From the NCBI GenBank assembly GCA_951799425.1, contig OX637403.1:23898811-23962810 (forward strand): 64,000 nt of DNA, read 5' to 3'. Below the pieces are notes generated by a model, which was not told the DNA's origin, ran no database searches, and was given only the letters and a program-made list of their open reading frames with translations. This document shows, piece after piece, positions 53,681-64,000 of this stretch. Numbering within the stretch: position 1 is the first letter of the stretch; each line of letters opens with the position of its first letter. The translations under genes were made by a program, and so were the position numbers. Source of the stretch: Ilex aquifolium (Eukaryota > Streptophyta > Magnoliopsida > Aquifoliales > Aquifoliaceae).

Positions 53681-54587
53681 AATCAATTAGTTAGCTCTCG
53701 AAATCTTTTAAAGGGTATCTCCGGTTCTTTAAGTTCGACCCTTACAAAAGGACTTAGTTTATATGCTTATAAATTGCGAGTAATATCAACAAATTTGGAG
53801 TTTGTGATTTATTCCCGATTTCATTATATATTTGATTGGTTAAAACAGTTCCACTTTTATTAAAAAAGAGAAAGAGAAAGAAAATTATATATATATAAAA
53901 CTACATTTTTTAGTTGAATCAAATTGTATGAAACAGCTTGTGCAACTTTGGGTGACCATAGTGAGCTACCCCAAAAATCTACATCAGAAAGGTACAAAAA
54001 GAAAAGGATACACGTATGATAAAATTAAACAAACAATTTGTCTCTGACCCCCTTTGATTGTGTCATGATTCTCTATAATGTTAGCATTAGTTTTTTTTTT
54101 TTTTGGTGGGGGGGGGGGGGGGGGGGGGTGGGGGAATACTTGCTGGGTCACTTCTTTTTTTGAAAATGATTATGTTTGTCATAACTTGTAGGGTTGTGAT
54201 AAGTTACTTAAACAAAGTTTATAAGAAAGATAAAAGAAAGTCAAGTGCTAATAAACTATTTCTTACAGTTACTATTCAAACCAGCTACTACTCTAGGAGT
54301 TCATGCTAGATTCTAATTAATCATGGATTCCAACGGTTGATATCCTCTTAGGGTTTACAAATACTTAAATTAAACGGGTGGTTCAGATTTAATGAAATTT
54401 TGATTAAAATAACAGGTTTCAACTCCATACTCAAGGTCATAATCTATGAGTGTGATGACCCGCATTAGCGAGCATTGAACTCACATCAAAAATTTGCACA
54501 AAAATCTTGGGAATAATGTCTTCAAAAGACAATTTCTTGACTAGTTCTTTTGAGTGAGTTTTTTTTTATAATTACTACATAATTTTC
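53681..54587. other. Intergenic DNA
   Basis: No gene. Includes a poly-T/poly-G tract at 54091-54128. Confidence 0.55.
54091..54128 (+). repeat. Poly-T / poly-G tract
   Basis: A T run followed by GGTGGGG and an uninterrupted G run of about 20, exceptional in this AT-rich region and prone to sequencing error. Confidence 0.9.
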
Positions 54588-54770
54588 ATTGGTGCCGACC
54601 CATATAGTGACGGCGGTATCCTAATTAAGTCCCATTCCAAACAACTGGGTCGGGGTTCGACCCCGCTCAATGTAGTTGATGTTCTTCTCCATAAGAACTG
54701 CCTTTTGTTGGACCCTCCGAGGCTTCAAAGTTAGTTACAGTAAATTGGTCTCACTTAGAGATGACTTAGG
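54588..54770 (+). mobile_element. tRNA-derived SINE
   Basis: A perfect B box GGTTCGACCCC at 54654-54664 follows an A-box-like CATATAGTGACGGCGG (54601-54616). The body (CTTCTCCATAAGAACTGCC … GGACCCTCCGAGGCTTC) is unlike the SINEs at 37871 and 46472, so it is a third family. The tail and target duplication are not clear. Confidence 0.6.
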
Positions 54771-56786
54771 TTGCGTTTGTCGTAATTTTTCAAAATAAAA
54801 GTTCATTTTAAGAATGAACTTTCGGAAAAGACGTGTTTTATTTCTGCACCAAACAAAGAGAGCCTTTAATTCCATTTTTAGAGAATCAAGATTGAAATGA
54901 TGGATACAATCTAATAAACCCTAGTGCAAAAAATTGTTACACCAGCTGATGTGACCCTAGCAAATTCAGAAGGTAGCCTTTCTTTTTCAGCAATGGACAT
55001 TCAACTCTTGAGTCACTTACTTGTATCCTACAGAATTTACTGTATCAATGCCAGGAAAGGTAACTAGCACAGATAATGAGCCGTGTTATATGAATATCTT
55101 AGTTTTGTAAGTCATACCGGATTAAAATTGATCTTAACATAAGATGATGGATTGTTTTAAGAATTCCCGATTTTGTTACTTATGTTGTGAAGAAAAAGAG
55201 GTAACTATATAGATTGTGTTGTGGAGAAAAACAGCTAAGCTGTAAAGAAAATGAAAGAAAAGGAATACAGTAAATCTACTTGCAGCCATTTCTATTTTGG
55301 AGAATTTTTCACCTATCATTATCATTAGTGTCACTTTGATGTACCTAATAAACAACAAACAAAACTAATATGTTTGTTTAAGGAAAAAAGATGTCGGCAA
55401 GTAGCCAAAAAAATTGTCTCCTTATGATTATAATCATAAACATGTTTAATCAATCAATCTACATACACTACCTACCAAAAAAAAATTATCTACAAAGAAC
55501 GTTTTGTGTTTTTCTTTCTTAAAACGCTTCTATAATGCCTTGTCATAGGGAAGAATTAAGCAGGCAGAATGCCATAAGATTGTTGGGTTGTGACCGTGTT
55601 GCTTGATTAATAATCAATAAAATGCTCTTATGAGCACAAGAAACAATTACATTTAGTGATTATAGAAGTCGTCACTAAAACTCGGACGCCACTAAAACTG
55701 TTGATAAGTACGTATCTCCGTCATTTGATGAATAAACCAAAGACATAAAAGAAAATTGAGAAAAAAAAAATAAGCTGCAAGCAAATGAAAAATGGAAAGA
55801 AAAAAAAAAAGGATAAATCACATAGACGTACGTTCCTCAAGATTTAAAACTCATACGATGACTCCTAACGAAAAATTTGAATCGAAGCCAAAAGTAGTGA
55901 CCATCTAATCTTTCTCTGCCGCAGCTTGAAAATTTTAATAATCAATTGTACAATGTATTAAATGCAATATTACTTTTAATTCTTATAATTTGTACAATGT
56001 ATTAAATGCAATATTACTTTTAATTCTTATAATTTATAAGGTGTTTCTATGTCACAAGTACAACATACAAAAATTGTATGGATCATTGCATCATTTTTTT
56101 CTTATTTCAAAGAAATCTTTCACTTAATTTCCTAAAATTGAAGGGGTATTAATATAATATACCCTTGAGTCATGTCGTAAAAGAATTTGTTGTCAAACTG
56201 TTTTAGATGTCGGCATCAAAACTTTTCAATTTTCAATATTAAGCCCTCAAAAAATATTCAGTACTTATAAGGTACCACATTACACTATTTTTCCGTTATA
56301 TACGAGAAGACAATGTCACGTGGTATGTTGCGGAGCACTGAATATTTTCTCGAAAGTCGAAACCCCACCAAAAAATGGAGAGACAATTTGCTTTTCTTTC
56401 TTTGACTTCTTTACCTATCAAGAAATAGACGTATGCCTTGTATGTATATCAGCTGGGAACCATGCGGGCCCTACTCAAATACTACAATATCGTACGATCA
56501 GATATGACTGATCATCGATGTCGCTAATTCTCAGAGCGATACGTGTCCTAATGGAACGCTCAAGATCATTCCTCCACTTTTTATTCATAATTGTCCCAAA
56601 ATCGTACGGTATGAAAGGGGATTGGGGAGGAAGACCACAAATTTGCGGCGTCTATGGTCACAAATTTCTTTTTTTTTTTTTGCTTTTTTACATCAAATAA
56701 ATATGCAGACAAATTAATCTAGAACATTGTTCTTCAATATTACACAACTATGTGTAGGAGTTTTCACTGTACATATGTCGGGGTCA
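54771..56786. other. Intergenic DNA
   Basis: A short hairpin (AAAGTTCATTTTAAGAATGA, 54801-54826) and a perfect direct repeat (TTGTACAATGTATTAAATGC at about 55945 and 55990) are visible. No gene seen. Confidence 0.55.
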
Positions 56787-57075
56787 AAATTAAAGTTTCA
56801 CCGTGTGTTTTGGAAGTTGAAAAGTAGGTTTAGTCCCACTGAACAGTAGGAGTTGTGAGATTCGAACTCAAATATTGAGCGAGTACATCTGAGTTCTTAC
56901 TCAAACATTAAACGAAAAAATTCGAAGTCCAAATTAAGGTCTCACCATGTGCTTTGGAAGTTGAAAAATAGGTTTAGTCACATCGAATAGTAGGCGTTGT
57001 GAGATTCGAACTCAAATATTGAGCAAGTACATCTGAGTTCTTACCCAAACATTAAACGAGAAAATTCGAGTTGTT
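56787..57075 (-). repeat. Tandem duplication, 144-bp unit, SINE-like
   Basis: Two head-to-tail copies (56787-56930 and 56931-57074) are about 90 % alike. On the minus strand each has GAGTTCGAATCTCACAAC, which fits a pol III B box, followed by CAGTGGGACTAAACCTACTT. This suggests that part of a SINE was duplicated in tandem. Confidence 0.65.
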
Positions 57076-57156
57076 ATTCAAACATTTGAGTGGGAAAATC
57101 CAAGTTTTTTTTATATGAAATTGTTTTTTCAAAATATGCTTTTCATTGTAAAAGTA

Positions 57157-57330
57157 TTAGGGATAACCCGTGTCTGAAGTCACAATGTAACGTAAGTGAG
57201 AAGTGATGGATTTAGGGGAGGAAAAATTCAATGTGAATAGTTTTGAGATGAATGTTGGTGATCGTTAAATGAATCTATTTGAGACCGTCAGATAGATTTA
57301 TTGAAATCTACCATATTTTATATTATATAT
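57157..57330 (-). mobile_element. Mini-Helitron, family 1, copy 3
   Basis: 174 bp; ends CTTCAGACACGGGTTATCCCTAA|T in element orientation. The 5' end (at 57330 on the plus strand) has lost the exact TC by one substitution. Body as in 51815-51992. Confidence 0.72.
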
Positions 57331-57463
57331 ATTTTGAAAGAACGATTCATTATTTCAAAACACACTTTTACATTAAATAACGTGTTTAAAAAAAAAATAA
57401 AAATTATATTAATGTTGCCCTTGGACCTTTAATTCAAGATAGTGCCACGAGATTACTAGGAAT

Positions 57464-58091
57464 TTATTGGGTATTGCATGTGTGGGAATCCTATAACGAA
57501 TAAAATAATAAGTTAAAAGTGTCTTAATATATTGTTGATAAGCTCACCACCTATAGGGCTTATGCTTTTAGATGGATATGAGTTCTAGACATTTATATTG
57601 TGCATTGGATTAATGGGCTTATTAGTCTCCCAACAAATAGCATCAAAGCTGATAACTGGTAATCCTATCATGATGAAAAGTGATGAGCTCTTGATATGAA
57701 AACACAACTCAAAAAAAAGAGCAAAATGAGAGCTTGGGCTCAAGGAATCTTGGCAAAGTGGTAATGCGGTGACCCAAGAAAAACGGTAAATGTTTGGTTC
57801 TTGGAAGAGCGAACTCGTATAAAGAATGGTCGGAAGCGGTGTGCTTGTGGATAGTGGTGGATCAGAGTCAAGGGGACTTAAGACTGATGTGGTTCACATA
57901 TAAGGGAAAGATTAATCAGATTATTGAGTATTGCATGTGTAAAAATCGCACGTCAAATAGAAAAATGAGTTAAAAGTTTTCTGATATATTGGTGATGAAC
58001 TCACTATCTATAAATTTAAATTTTTAGATGAGTATGAGTACCAAACATATATATTAGGTATTGAATCAATGGGCTCCCCAGTCTCTTAATA
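57464..58091 (+). mobile_element. TRIM (terminal-repeat retrotransposon in miniature)
   Basis: Two direct repeats of about 172 bp (57464-57635 and 57921-58091) begin TTATTG(G/A)GTATTGCATGTGT and end AGTCTCCCAACA / AGTCTCTTAATA. Directly behind the first stands ATAGCATCAAAGCTG, a decayed version of the initiator-tRNA-Met primer site TGGTATCAGAGC. A purine-rich AAGGGAAAGA (57903-57912) precedes the second. There is no coding capacity in the 285-bp middle. This is the TRIM layout. The repeats are about 75-80 % alike, so it is old. Confidence 0.75.
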
Positions 58092-59454
58092 GATATGCAC
58101 TGTCACCGATTTGCATGAGTGAATATTTAATTTCATGGTGAGACCACGCTATTATCGTTACGTGGTATTATCATCCAATAAAAACATAATTAAGTAGATC
58201 CCAATTTTTTTACGTAAGATGGTTACTAAATTACCTGGAAAGGGTGGTTATTGAATAGTGAAATATGCTTAAAAGATATTCAAAATACATAGGCAATGTT
58301 AAGAAGAAAGATAAAAGAATTTGAGGGTGGGCATTCTCTAGTCCGTCTGTGGATCCGCCACTGGTATTGACAGATATATTAGCTTTCTTTTATCATTCGT
58401 TCTAGAAAAGGTAAAAAAACACACTTAATGCATAATAAAAGTGGATGCTACTATAAAAAGTAAATGTAACCCATCTGAGATAATTCAAATGGGTAGGGTC
58501 TGTCTCTATGTAATAAAGTAGTCTAAACTCGATTTTATACCTTCGATCCTCTGTTCTCTCTCTCTCTTGGGGTGGGGGTGGGGGGTTTGCTTCTTCTTCT
58601 TTTTTTTCTTATGATGTGTGGGTGTGTGTGTGTTGCTGTATTTGAAAGAAGTAAAAAAGAGAAGAGGAAAGATGGACATGGGCCTGGAAGATTGTGAAAG
58701 AACAGCAAATGAAGCTAATTGTCTAATACATCTCATTCGTCTTACTTCAAGGAACAGAAAGGGAAACTGCTAGAGAGACAAAACTGACCCAATTATTTGG
58801 AGGATGAATAATTCAAAGGAGCACTGCTCAGGTCCCAAACGTCAACCATAGAAAGCTACCCTTGGTCGGTTTTCTTTGTTATCTAGTGCAAACTTCCTTC
58901 CCACTGCCTATAAGGGAATCTCTCTCTCTCTCTCTCTCTCTCTCCCCCCCCCCCCCCCCCCCACATGTATCCAATCACAGCAGACAAATGGGCATGGCGT
59001 TAACATGCACCGGAGTGGCAAAACTTATCAAATCCAGGAACGAGATGACTGAAGGGAGCAAACTCTCGATCACAATTGCATGTAATCCAAAAGAGTCTAA
59101 GTTTCGACTAAAAAAAATTATGATCAACTATAAATATTGTGTTCGATTATGAAAATTCAACTTTAAAAGGTGAAACTATAACTAATTGAAATTGTCCTCG
59201 ATCCATCACAATATTTGAGTCATCATGCAATATTTTCATAATTTAACCCTAAATAGCAGGATTTTTCTATACAGTATCGTAGTCAGTTTCACTGCCATGC
59301 AGCATTTATAATGGAGTTTTCAGCTATTTTTTGGCTGATACATTGGCCTATGAGCCCGTTGTCGGATTGGTGATACATGAAATAGAGACAGAACAAGTTA
59401 GGGCCATGTGACTGTGAGTGCCAGTAACAACCCTAGAACATGGTCACTGCAAAG
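58092..59454. other. Intergenic DNA
   Basis: Contains CT/GGGGT tracts at 58553-58585 and a CT-then-C tract at 58919-58962. The frame at 58862-59152 spans this repeat and has no domain. No gene called. Confidence 0.55.
58919..58962 (+). repeat. (CT)n followed by poly-C
   Basis: About 12 CT units and then roughly 20 C residues. Confidence 0.95.
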
Positions 59455-59660
59455 GTGAAATTAGGACCATAAGACATTTGACTCTGAAATCTGAATCCCC
59501 AGTTCAAATCTCAGTGGGACCTTTCTCCTCTTTTCAAAGATTTACCTTTTGATCTGCTCCCATTAGTTCAGCAAGGGACGAGATCCTTATATTCACACAT
59601 CTCTACTTCGAGTCTCACTAGTCGCAACCGATTTTAACTGGTCCACATGTTAAAAAAATG
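59455..59660 (+). repeat. SINE-like remnant
   Basis: CCAGTTCAAATCTCAGTGGG at 59500-59519 fits a B box (GTTCAAATC). The preceding TTAGGACCATAAGACATTTG is a weak A-box partner. It ends near TTAAAAAAATG (59650). No target duplication seen. Confidence 0.4.
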
Positions 59661-60069
59661 TGATTACACATATCCAAAGCATGCGGGATTGTTCATGATT
59701 TAGGGAGCCAGACACTAATTGTTACATCTTGAGTTCGAGTTTTTTGAGCCGTATAAGATTGAAATTATGCTAATGCGTTTAGTTGATGAACGATTGTATA
59801 CATCCCAAAATTTTTTATCGCAACTATCAATAAAAATGACATATAGTTGGGAAAATGGTTATCTAGTTGAAAAAATGCAGGACCATAAAGCTGTAGTCTC
59901 TATCCCAATCAAATCATCAATGTTATTGCATGCACATAATGTCATTGTTCATTTATTTCTGGCTTTTGTCCCTCCAAAAACTTTTGTTGGGGTTATATGG
60001 ATAGAATTCAACCACATCGTACCATATATACATTTCAGATGACTTCTAGGTCGAAGTGAAATATCTATA

Positions 60070-60102
<33 letters not shown>

Positions 60103-62079
60103 TCACTCCTGTCAGATTTAAATCATTCATAAAGTGGTCCAATCTAATTTATTGGAAAACAAACTAGAACACATTGGCCCAATATTTCATTAAGCATGTG
60201 ATTTGGTAATACTTTTTTAAAGTGTTTTTTTTTTTTTTTTTTGACTTTTTGTTATTTTTGAGGAAAAAAAAACAGCAATTTGATTCCTTTGGGTTCAAAT
60301 TTACTAACTTTTCCCAACCACAATAATGTCTATAGTAATTGAATTATGCACATACATACAAATATACATACACACACACATATATGGGGCGGGGGGTGTT
60401 TTGGGGGTGAAAATACTTTATTTTGATCATTCTGTCAAAAATTTTACGGTCCGCCTATGTAGAAATTAAAATGACACGAATTGAATACTTTCTGAACTAT
60501 CATGTCGGGTCAATGTATGGTGCTAGAAATTGGCATGGCAAATATGGTTTAGATGTCAATAATTAAAAGAAAGTTCGGGTCCGAAAATATTGGGTTTGGA
60601 ATTTAGAGACCCATTGGGTTGATGTCTCAATTTGTTTGGACTGTACTACAACCAGTGTGACACCAAACAAAGGTTTGGTCCCAACTCTGTCCCCAAAACG
60701 GTCCATGGGCCGATGGCAGAATTACAGTCTCAATTATTTCATGAGTTTTTTGGAGGCGAGTACCTAAGCGGCTAGGCCCAATAGGATTTTTAAAAAAAAT
60801 TACTCGCCAATTTGCTTTTGAATTTGGACCTTGTTGAAAAGTCAAAGCAATTGACATAATTAACGCTCTTTAAAATTACAAAAATAACAATAATATCATC
60901 ACGTAATTGAAACACCTATTTTAAAAAGTTACGTTATCATAATGTACCTTTTTTTCTATAAACACATATCATCAGACAGGTATACTAAAATAAGATGGCA
61001 TGTTCTCGATTAACGTACTCATTAACTGGTGATTTGCAGGTGCATTAAGATACATTTATTAATAGTGGCTGAATTCAGTATATCTATGGAACAGATATAT
61101 TGAGATAAGACGTCTCTTCAATTAACTATGCAATTAACACCGTAATAAACATACATTTAAACATCTTCATCTACCCCATGCAAATACCTCTAAATAGCGT
61201 ATCAAAAAACCAGAATAGAGACACAGAAAATAATGGATCAATTGGAGTTATGTATTCATCCATAGCAAAACTAAAAATTGAATATAAAAGGTAATCACAC
61301 TCACAAACATTTATGATTACATATACAAAAAAAAAATGTATTAAGAAACACAACATATACAAAATTAATATATACGTATTTGCATAGGTACACAACATAT
61401 CATATATGACGAACAACATATATGATCATTCAGGTACATTATATGAATATATATATTCATGAGATAGGTACATCAGTATTTAATTGAGAAAAAAATACAT
61501 ATACGCCATTACAGGTACACAAATACATAAATCAAACAAAATTCAAATTATGTAAATCATAACGAACATGTACCCAAAACATACCAACGAATGTATAAAA
61601 TTTAACTGTTACGATCTAATTTGTGTACCTACCAAATCAACATTTAAGTGAACGACCGATATATTCCAAATTTCTTGATTCATAGAACACCACAAAATCC
61701 TCAATAACAAACGCAAAAAGAGAAATTAACTGTATTTTAAGGTAAAACCATGAGATGAAGGCAAAATGGGTAATGAAAATATACTAATTGTCCAACCCCT
61801 AAACGTTCGCGCTCACACAGATATGACATGCAATTTTTTTAAAAACACGAAGCACCTCTTATATATTAAAAATTCGGTCGGACTAAAATTAGTTTACACA
61901 CCAAATAAGGAACCTAGCCTAGTTAACTATTATTTCATAGTATTAACAATTTTATTTACCAGATTATTGTTGTTTTGAAAAACGTATTTCATACTCATTT
62001 GGGCAAAAATTGAGGGGCGAATTTTGATTCAAATCAGTAATGTGAGTCTACAATTTTATTTTATTTTTGGTCAGAAAAA
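59661..62079. other. Intergenic DNA
   Basis: AT-rich. Includes (TA)n at 60072-60100 and poly-T at 60225-60242. Open frames at 59719-60042 and 61766-61978 lack domains and context. No gene called. Confidence 0.55.
60072..60100 (+). repeat. (TA)n microsatellite
   Basis: Uninterrupted TA units of about 29 bp. Confidence 0.95.
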
Positions 62080-62320
62080 GGAGGGAGCGGCACCCAATAC
62101 TTAGTAACTTCTGGGCATGACCATTAGGGTCCTCTCACTTAATAATGTTTGATTTGAGCAATAACTACTAATTTGAAAAGGTCGCTCGACACCACAACAC
62201 AATCAAAACGAAACAGCAAACCGTTTTACTCCCGTGAATTGAACCTTTTTGATAACCATACCAGAGTCAGAACAGGTCCTAAATTGGTACTGCTTATCAC
62301 TAGACCACCATGTCGGATGG
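62080..62320 (-). repeat. SINE-like remnant
   Basis: The minus strand reads CATGGTGGTCTAGTGATAAG (A box TGGTCTAGTGATAAG) and, about 35 bases on, GGACCTGTTCTGACTCTGG (B box GTTCTGACTC). This is the spacing of a tRNA promoter. The body runs to about 62080; the tail and target repeat are unclear. Confidence 0.45.
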
Positions 62321-62445
62321 TTCGAGTCAACAATTAGGATTCAAAAATATTACGCATCTCCAAAATTTGTGTAAAATTTGGCCTCCGAATTAATACATGT
62401 AATTTGGCAGATTGTATTACTATTGATTACAAACAGAAAAATTAG

Positions 62446-63332
62446 GGGAAAATTTTAGTCGCACTTCTTCTAATTTACTATATCTTCAAGGACACCTCCT
62501 CAATTATCAAAAATATTATTGACACTCCTTCTAGTTTATATTTAAACATTATTGACACCTCTGCCATTAAACCATCATTTCTAACCAAAAAAAAAAAAAA
62601 AATCATCTAAAATACCAAAAATACCCCTATATAAACCCCCAAACAATCTTTCTTTATAAAATTATATTAAAATTCGAACCGATTAAAATTTATTTTTCTA
62701 CAAATTAAAATTTGAACTGATTAAAATTCTATTCGAACTGATTAAATTTTATTTTTTTATGTATTAAAATTCGAGTCGATTTGAGCTCTACCCGAATTGT
62801 TTCCGCTGATTAAAATTCGATTCAAGTCGATTAAAATTTATATTCTTTTTACTTATTAAAATTTGTATCAATTAAAATTCGATTCATTAAAATTTGACTC
62901 AATTAAAATTTATATTTTTTGATATATTAAAATTTGAGCCGATTAAAATTCAATGCAAGTTGATTAAAATTTGATTTGGGCCAATTGATTTTTAATAGAC
63001 TCAAAAAGAATTTTAATTGGCTCAAATTTTAATACGTAAAAAAATATAATTTTTAATCGACTCAAATTTTAATTATTTCGAATTGAATTTTAATCGACCC
63101 GAATTTTAATACATAAAAAAATTTAGAAAACAGAGGGGGTCTCATTGAAGATATGTTTATCTAAAAGGGGTGTGGATGAAGTTTTTCCTCAAATATATCA
63201 TGGGCAATTTTAATAAAATTGCATTCTAGTTAATATTTTTAATTTGACAGGGGTGTCAATGAAGATTTAAAAAATAGAGAGAGTGTCTTTCAAGATATAG
63301 TAAACTAAAAAGGGTGTGGTTGAAATTTTCCC
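62446..63332. repeat. Large fold-back element with internal ATTAAAATTYGA repeats
   Basis: The ends pair over about 90 bp: GGGAAAATTTTAGTCGCACT…TTTACTATATCTTCAAGGAC on the left against the reversed GGGAAAATTTCAACCACACC…TTTACTATATCTTGAAAGAC on the right. The middle holds roughly two dozen copies of ATTAAAATTYGANYCG-type units, direct in the left half and inverted in the right half, so nearly the whole 887 bp can fold on itself. A second, inner copy of the right end lies at about 63130-63190. Superfamily unknown. Confidence 0.65.
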
Positions 63333-64000
63333 ATTTAATCTGTTTCGTTTGCGTGTGCTTTTTGAATAGAAGTGTGGAAAGACTAAAGAGGACGGACAGA
63401 AGTGGTCATCTTTCTTTTGTAATTTTTACTCTGAAAACTTTTAAATTTTCTCATTTATAACTTTAAAAGATAAAAATTTCATTACATTTTTTTTAAAAAA
63501 AAGTAACAACATGATCAATTTTTAAAAAATTGGATATAATTTTTTTAAGAAAAATATTTTGGATTTAAAATTGAGCAATAAGCAAATAACTTTTTATAGA
63601 AATTGAAACTATAAAAACTACATCAAAAAAAAAAAATTGTTAGACAATGCACAAGCATTTGATTTTTGATCACGTTACTAATTTTTATATTAAGGGTGTA
63701 ATATAAAATTTAATATTTTAAGATATAAATTAAAATTTTAAAGATTTTTAAAGATATTACTATTAAAATTGTTTAGTAATATACCACTACTCTGAATTAA
63801 GTAATTGCATTTTTTCCCATTTTAAAGAATATGATGCCCAATTTAAGTTTGTGACATATTAATTTATAGGTAATATTATTTGAATTTAATTTGTTGACCA
63901 TATAAGCTATCGACATTAGTAATATAACAAATTTGACGAGGTAAATAGAATTTCAATTACCATCCGAACATATTTATTTAATATGGAAATAAATTAAAAA
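63333..64000. other. AT-rich intergenic DNA
   Basis: Long A- and T-rich runs; nothing else recognised. Confidence 0.6.

Noticed and set aside
58862..59152. 96-codon plus-strand frame
   Set aside because: Its middle is the CT and poly-C repeat (Ser/Leu then Pro run), so it is a chance frame.
1..64000. CRISPR arrays, bacterial operons, rRNA genes, complete tRNA genes
   Set aside because: None seen; tRNA-like A and B boxes all belong to SINE-like repeats without a full cloverleaf, and the sequence is plant nuclear DNA.

Overview
The window is nuclear DNA from a flowering plant, most likely a dicot. It is AT-rich, its few host exons are compact, and it holds a plant-specific AP2/ERF regulator plus a dense set of plant transposon types (Ty3/gypsy Tat lineage, Ty1/copia, Pack-MULE, Helitron, TRIM, SINE, MITE, CACTA). 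I cannot name the species. Only one complete host protein-coding gene is well supported: an intronless DREB A-4 type transcription factor at 35872-36624. A C-terminal exon of an unrecognised nuclear protein lies at 1497-1752, and a few decayed coding fragments occur elsewhere.

Layout. 1-5637: end of a host gene, then intergenic DNA with SINE debris. 5638-14360: an old, decayed Tat-type Ty3/gypsy element on the minus strand (element A), with LTRs of 619 and 605 bp, a CAAAG target duplication, many internal stops, and an extra gene on the opposite strand to gag-pol. 14361-17655: intergenic DNA with an unidentified broken coding region. 17656-24026: a small MULE-like transposon (about 1.2 kb before interruption) with a 9-bp target duplication. 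It carries a captured piece of a pectin methylesterase gene and is split by a 5.15-kb copia element (18121-23273) that landed inside the captured piece. 24106-35330: a young, nearly intact 11.2-kb Tat-type element on the plus strand (element B), with 1109-bp LTRs differing at only two positions seen by eye. 35331-36870: the DREB gene and its flanks. 36870-64000: gene-poor DNA with small transposons, including five short Helitrons in two families, a SINE with a perfect 14-bp target duplication, PIF/Harbinger- and hAT-like MITEs, fold-back elements, a TRIM, a CACTA end and several microsatellites.

Four points stand out. (1) In element B, gag-protease and pol share one reading frame and are separated by a single UAG whose downstream context, UAG CAA UUA CAG, is the classic TMV-type readthrough signal. 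(2) Between pol and the 3' LTR, element B carries a separate antisense gene of three coding exons with two short GT-AG introns and its own candidate TATA box. Element A carries a decayed counterpart in the same place and orientation. (3) The element B LTR contains six copies of an ACGT-core (G-box/ABRE-like) motif at 41-48 bp spacing, and this LTR now lies 541 bp upstream of the DREB start codon in the same orientation. (4) The pectinesterase fragment can be read across both sides of the copia insertion, which fixes the order of insertions. Coordinates of element ends rest on target duplications and terminal motifs read by eye; family names of MITEs and SINEs are less certain than their structures.
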